Source: Deltaproteobacteria bacterium (lineage in GTDB: Bacteria > Desulfobacterota > GWC2-55-46). From it: 6,612 nucleotides of DNA. How positions within the stretch are numbered: the stretch's first letter is position 1; each line of letters opens with the position of its first letter. Positions 5,413 through 6,612 of this stretch are shown in pieces. The position numbers and the translations under genes were made by a program. The notes beneath the pieces are model-generated. The model was not told the DNA's origin. It was given only the letters and a program-made list of their open reading frames with translations, and did no database searches. The stretch is from positions 1 to 6,612 of the forward strand of contig JAUSLB010000050.1 of NCBI GenBank assembly GCA_030646655.1, in the 5' to 3' direction.

Positions 5413-6612
5413 TTGCAGTCAGGCGCAGCCGTTATAGAGCAGATAGTCGTGATGGTCATCGACGACGACGATTCCGTTAGAGAGGTAGTTTCCGAGATCC
5501 TCTCCCGGAAGGGGTGGAAGGTTGACGCGTTCAATAACGCCGAGGCCGGTATCTCCGCTCTGGGCAAAAGGCCTTACGACGTCGTGCTCGCGGACATCAA
5601 CATGCCGGGCCTTAGCGGGTTGAGCTTCCTTTCTCTTGCGAAGGAGGCGGCCCCTGAAGTCCCGGTCGTGATGGTCACGGGGTACCCCTCCATAGACATG
5701 GCTGTCGAGGCGATGAAGATCGGGGCGGTCGATTTCCTCGCCAAACCGTTCAAGGCCGAGGAGCTTGAGATAATCGTGAGGAAGGCCGCGGGAGAGGCCA
5801 AGGCGGCGCGCGCGGAGCTGACAGCGGGTCATAAGGCGCCCGTGCCGGAGGCCGCAAGGCGGAGGCTGGAGGATAAGATAAAGGAGCTCTCGATACTCCA
5901 CACCATAAGCGAGACGCTCGACGAGGTCAATGACAAGGACGCGATATTCAGGAAGACGATGGATATCGCGCAGATAATAGCAGACGCCGACAAGGCGTTC
6001 ATAATGGTAGTTGAGCAGGAGAGCAAAAACCTCGTCATCCGCGCGGCCTCGGGCTATGAAGACGCCCCCATAGAGGGCAGGAGCTTCTCCCTTAAAGACG
6101 AGCCTTTCAAAAGCGTCGTAAGGAACAAATGCTACTCGCACCTGCTGGTAGAGGGGCGCTTGCTTGAGCCTCTCGCCTCGACCGAGGCGGTGCCGGGCAG
6201 GAGAAGGTCGCTCCTTCTCGCGCCGCTCCTTATGAACAGGGAGGTCGTCGTCATTCTAGGGCTCGCTGGCAAGGGGATCTCCGGAGACATTACGAACGAC
6301 GCGCTGTCGCTTCTTCTTAACCTTACGGCGAAGGCGTCTTTGAAGCTCGAAAACATCGCCCTTTCCGAGAACATACTCTCAAGCATAATAGGCGCGCTCA
6401 ATTCCCTTATAAACGCGCTGGACGCGAGGGACACTTACACGAAAGACCACTCAAGCAGGGTGACCCAGTACGCCATAAAGATAGCCAAGTCGCTCGGCTG
6501 CGAGCAGGAGATATTAGACAGCATCAGCTTCGCGGGGCCGCTTCACGACATCGGCAAGATCGGCGTAAGGGACGAGATACTCTTAAAGAAGAGCTACTTC
6601 ACCGTAGATGAG
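5413..6612 (+). CDS. REC-GAF-HD-GYP response regulator, probable cyclic-di-GMP phosphodiesterase (3' end outside window)
   Basis: The frame is open to the last base, giving 400 residues if it starts at TTG 5413, which has GGGGGA (5399-5404) eight bases upstream. GTG 5449 or ATG 5452 are alternatives that leave the receiver intact but have poor ribosome sites. The receiver (about 11-125) has acidic residues D17-D20, phosphoacceptor D61 (LADINMPGLSG), T89 and K111 (LAKPF). A coiled linker leads to a GAF-like sensor domain at about 158-310. The HD-GYP domain then begins near 325: H346 (TKDHSSRV) and the HD pair H378-D379 (PLHDIGKIGVRDEIL). The GYP motif would lie beyond the window. HD-GYP enzymes hydrolyse cyclic-di-GMP, which controls motility versus attachment. 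It follows the single-REC gene by 32 bases and probably shares its transcript. Confidence 0.93.
   Translation, partial: MQSGAAVIEQIVVMVIDDDDSVREVVSEILSRKGWKVDAFNNAEAGISALGKRPYDVVLADINMPGLSGLSFLSLAKEAAPEVPVVMVTGYPSIDMAVEAMKIGAVDFLAKPFKAEELEIIVRKAAGEAKAARAELTAGHKAPVPEAARRRLEDKIKELSILHTISETLDEVNDKDAIFRKTMDIAQIIADADKAFIMVVEQESKNLVIRAASGYEDAPIEGRSFSLKDEPFKSVVRNKCYSHLLVEGRLLEPLASTEAVPGRRRSLLLAPLLMNREVVVILGLAGKGISGDITNDALSLLLNLTAKASLKLENIALSENILSSIIGALNSLINALDARDTYTKDHSSRVTQYAIKIAKSLGCEQEILDSISFAGPLHDIGKIGVRDEILLKKSYFTVDE

Noticed and set aside
5419..6141. Minus-strand open frame of 240 codons opposite the REC-GAF-HD-GYP gene
   Set aside because: The + strand encodes clear REC and GAF domains here; the antisense product is Arg/Leu/Tyr-rich with no recognisable motif.

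Overview
The window is a flagellar filament gene cluster, with every supported gene on the + strand. It comes from a Gram-negative-type flagellated bacterium with moderately high GC. Arginine is written almost entirely as AGG (all FliD arginines are AGG apart from one AGA), and isoleucine is often ATA despite the GC content. This codon habit together with the gene order fliC-flaG-fliD-fliS-fliT suggests a deltaproteobacterial, Nitrospirota-like or similar uncultivated lineage. That placement is an inference, and no taxonomic marker gene is present.

Positions 1-895 hold two translationally coupled genes of unknown function: the C-terminal end of a protein with a Cys cluster, and a 200-residue, mostly helical protein. 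A probable terminator (896-930) closes this unit. A near-consensus sigma-28 (FliA) promoter (935-961) follows, with a structured leader of about 115 nt. That leader contains a strong candidate CsrA site: a hairpin displaying AAGGAU, followed by a second GGA inside the Shine-Dalgarno sequence. The arrangement resembles the CsrA/FliW-controlled hag leader of Bacillus.

Positions 1082-4460 are the filament operon. It encodes a short flagellin with no D2/D3 domains, FlaG, the FliD cap, the FliS chaperone and a FliT-like chaperone. A perfect 10-bp stem-loop separates fliC from flaG and may make the flagellin message more abundant than the rest.

Positions 4461-6612 start with a second sigma-28 promoter (4536-4563), whose -35 box lies in the loop of a terminator-like hairpin. 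It drives an easily missed 59-codon gene resembling the N-terminal half of the anti-sigma factor FlgM. A stand-alone response regulator with a helical tail comes next, then a REC-GAF-HD-GYP protein cut off by the window end. The filament parts, a possible sigma-28 feedback protein and a cyclic-di-GMP output module therefore appear to sit under flagellar late-gene control.

The least ordinary points are the CsrA-type flagellin leader, the C-terminally short FlgM-like protein, the terminator/promoter overlap, and the two unrecognised upstream genes.
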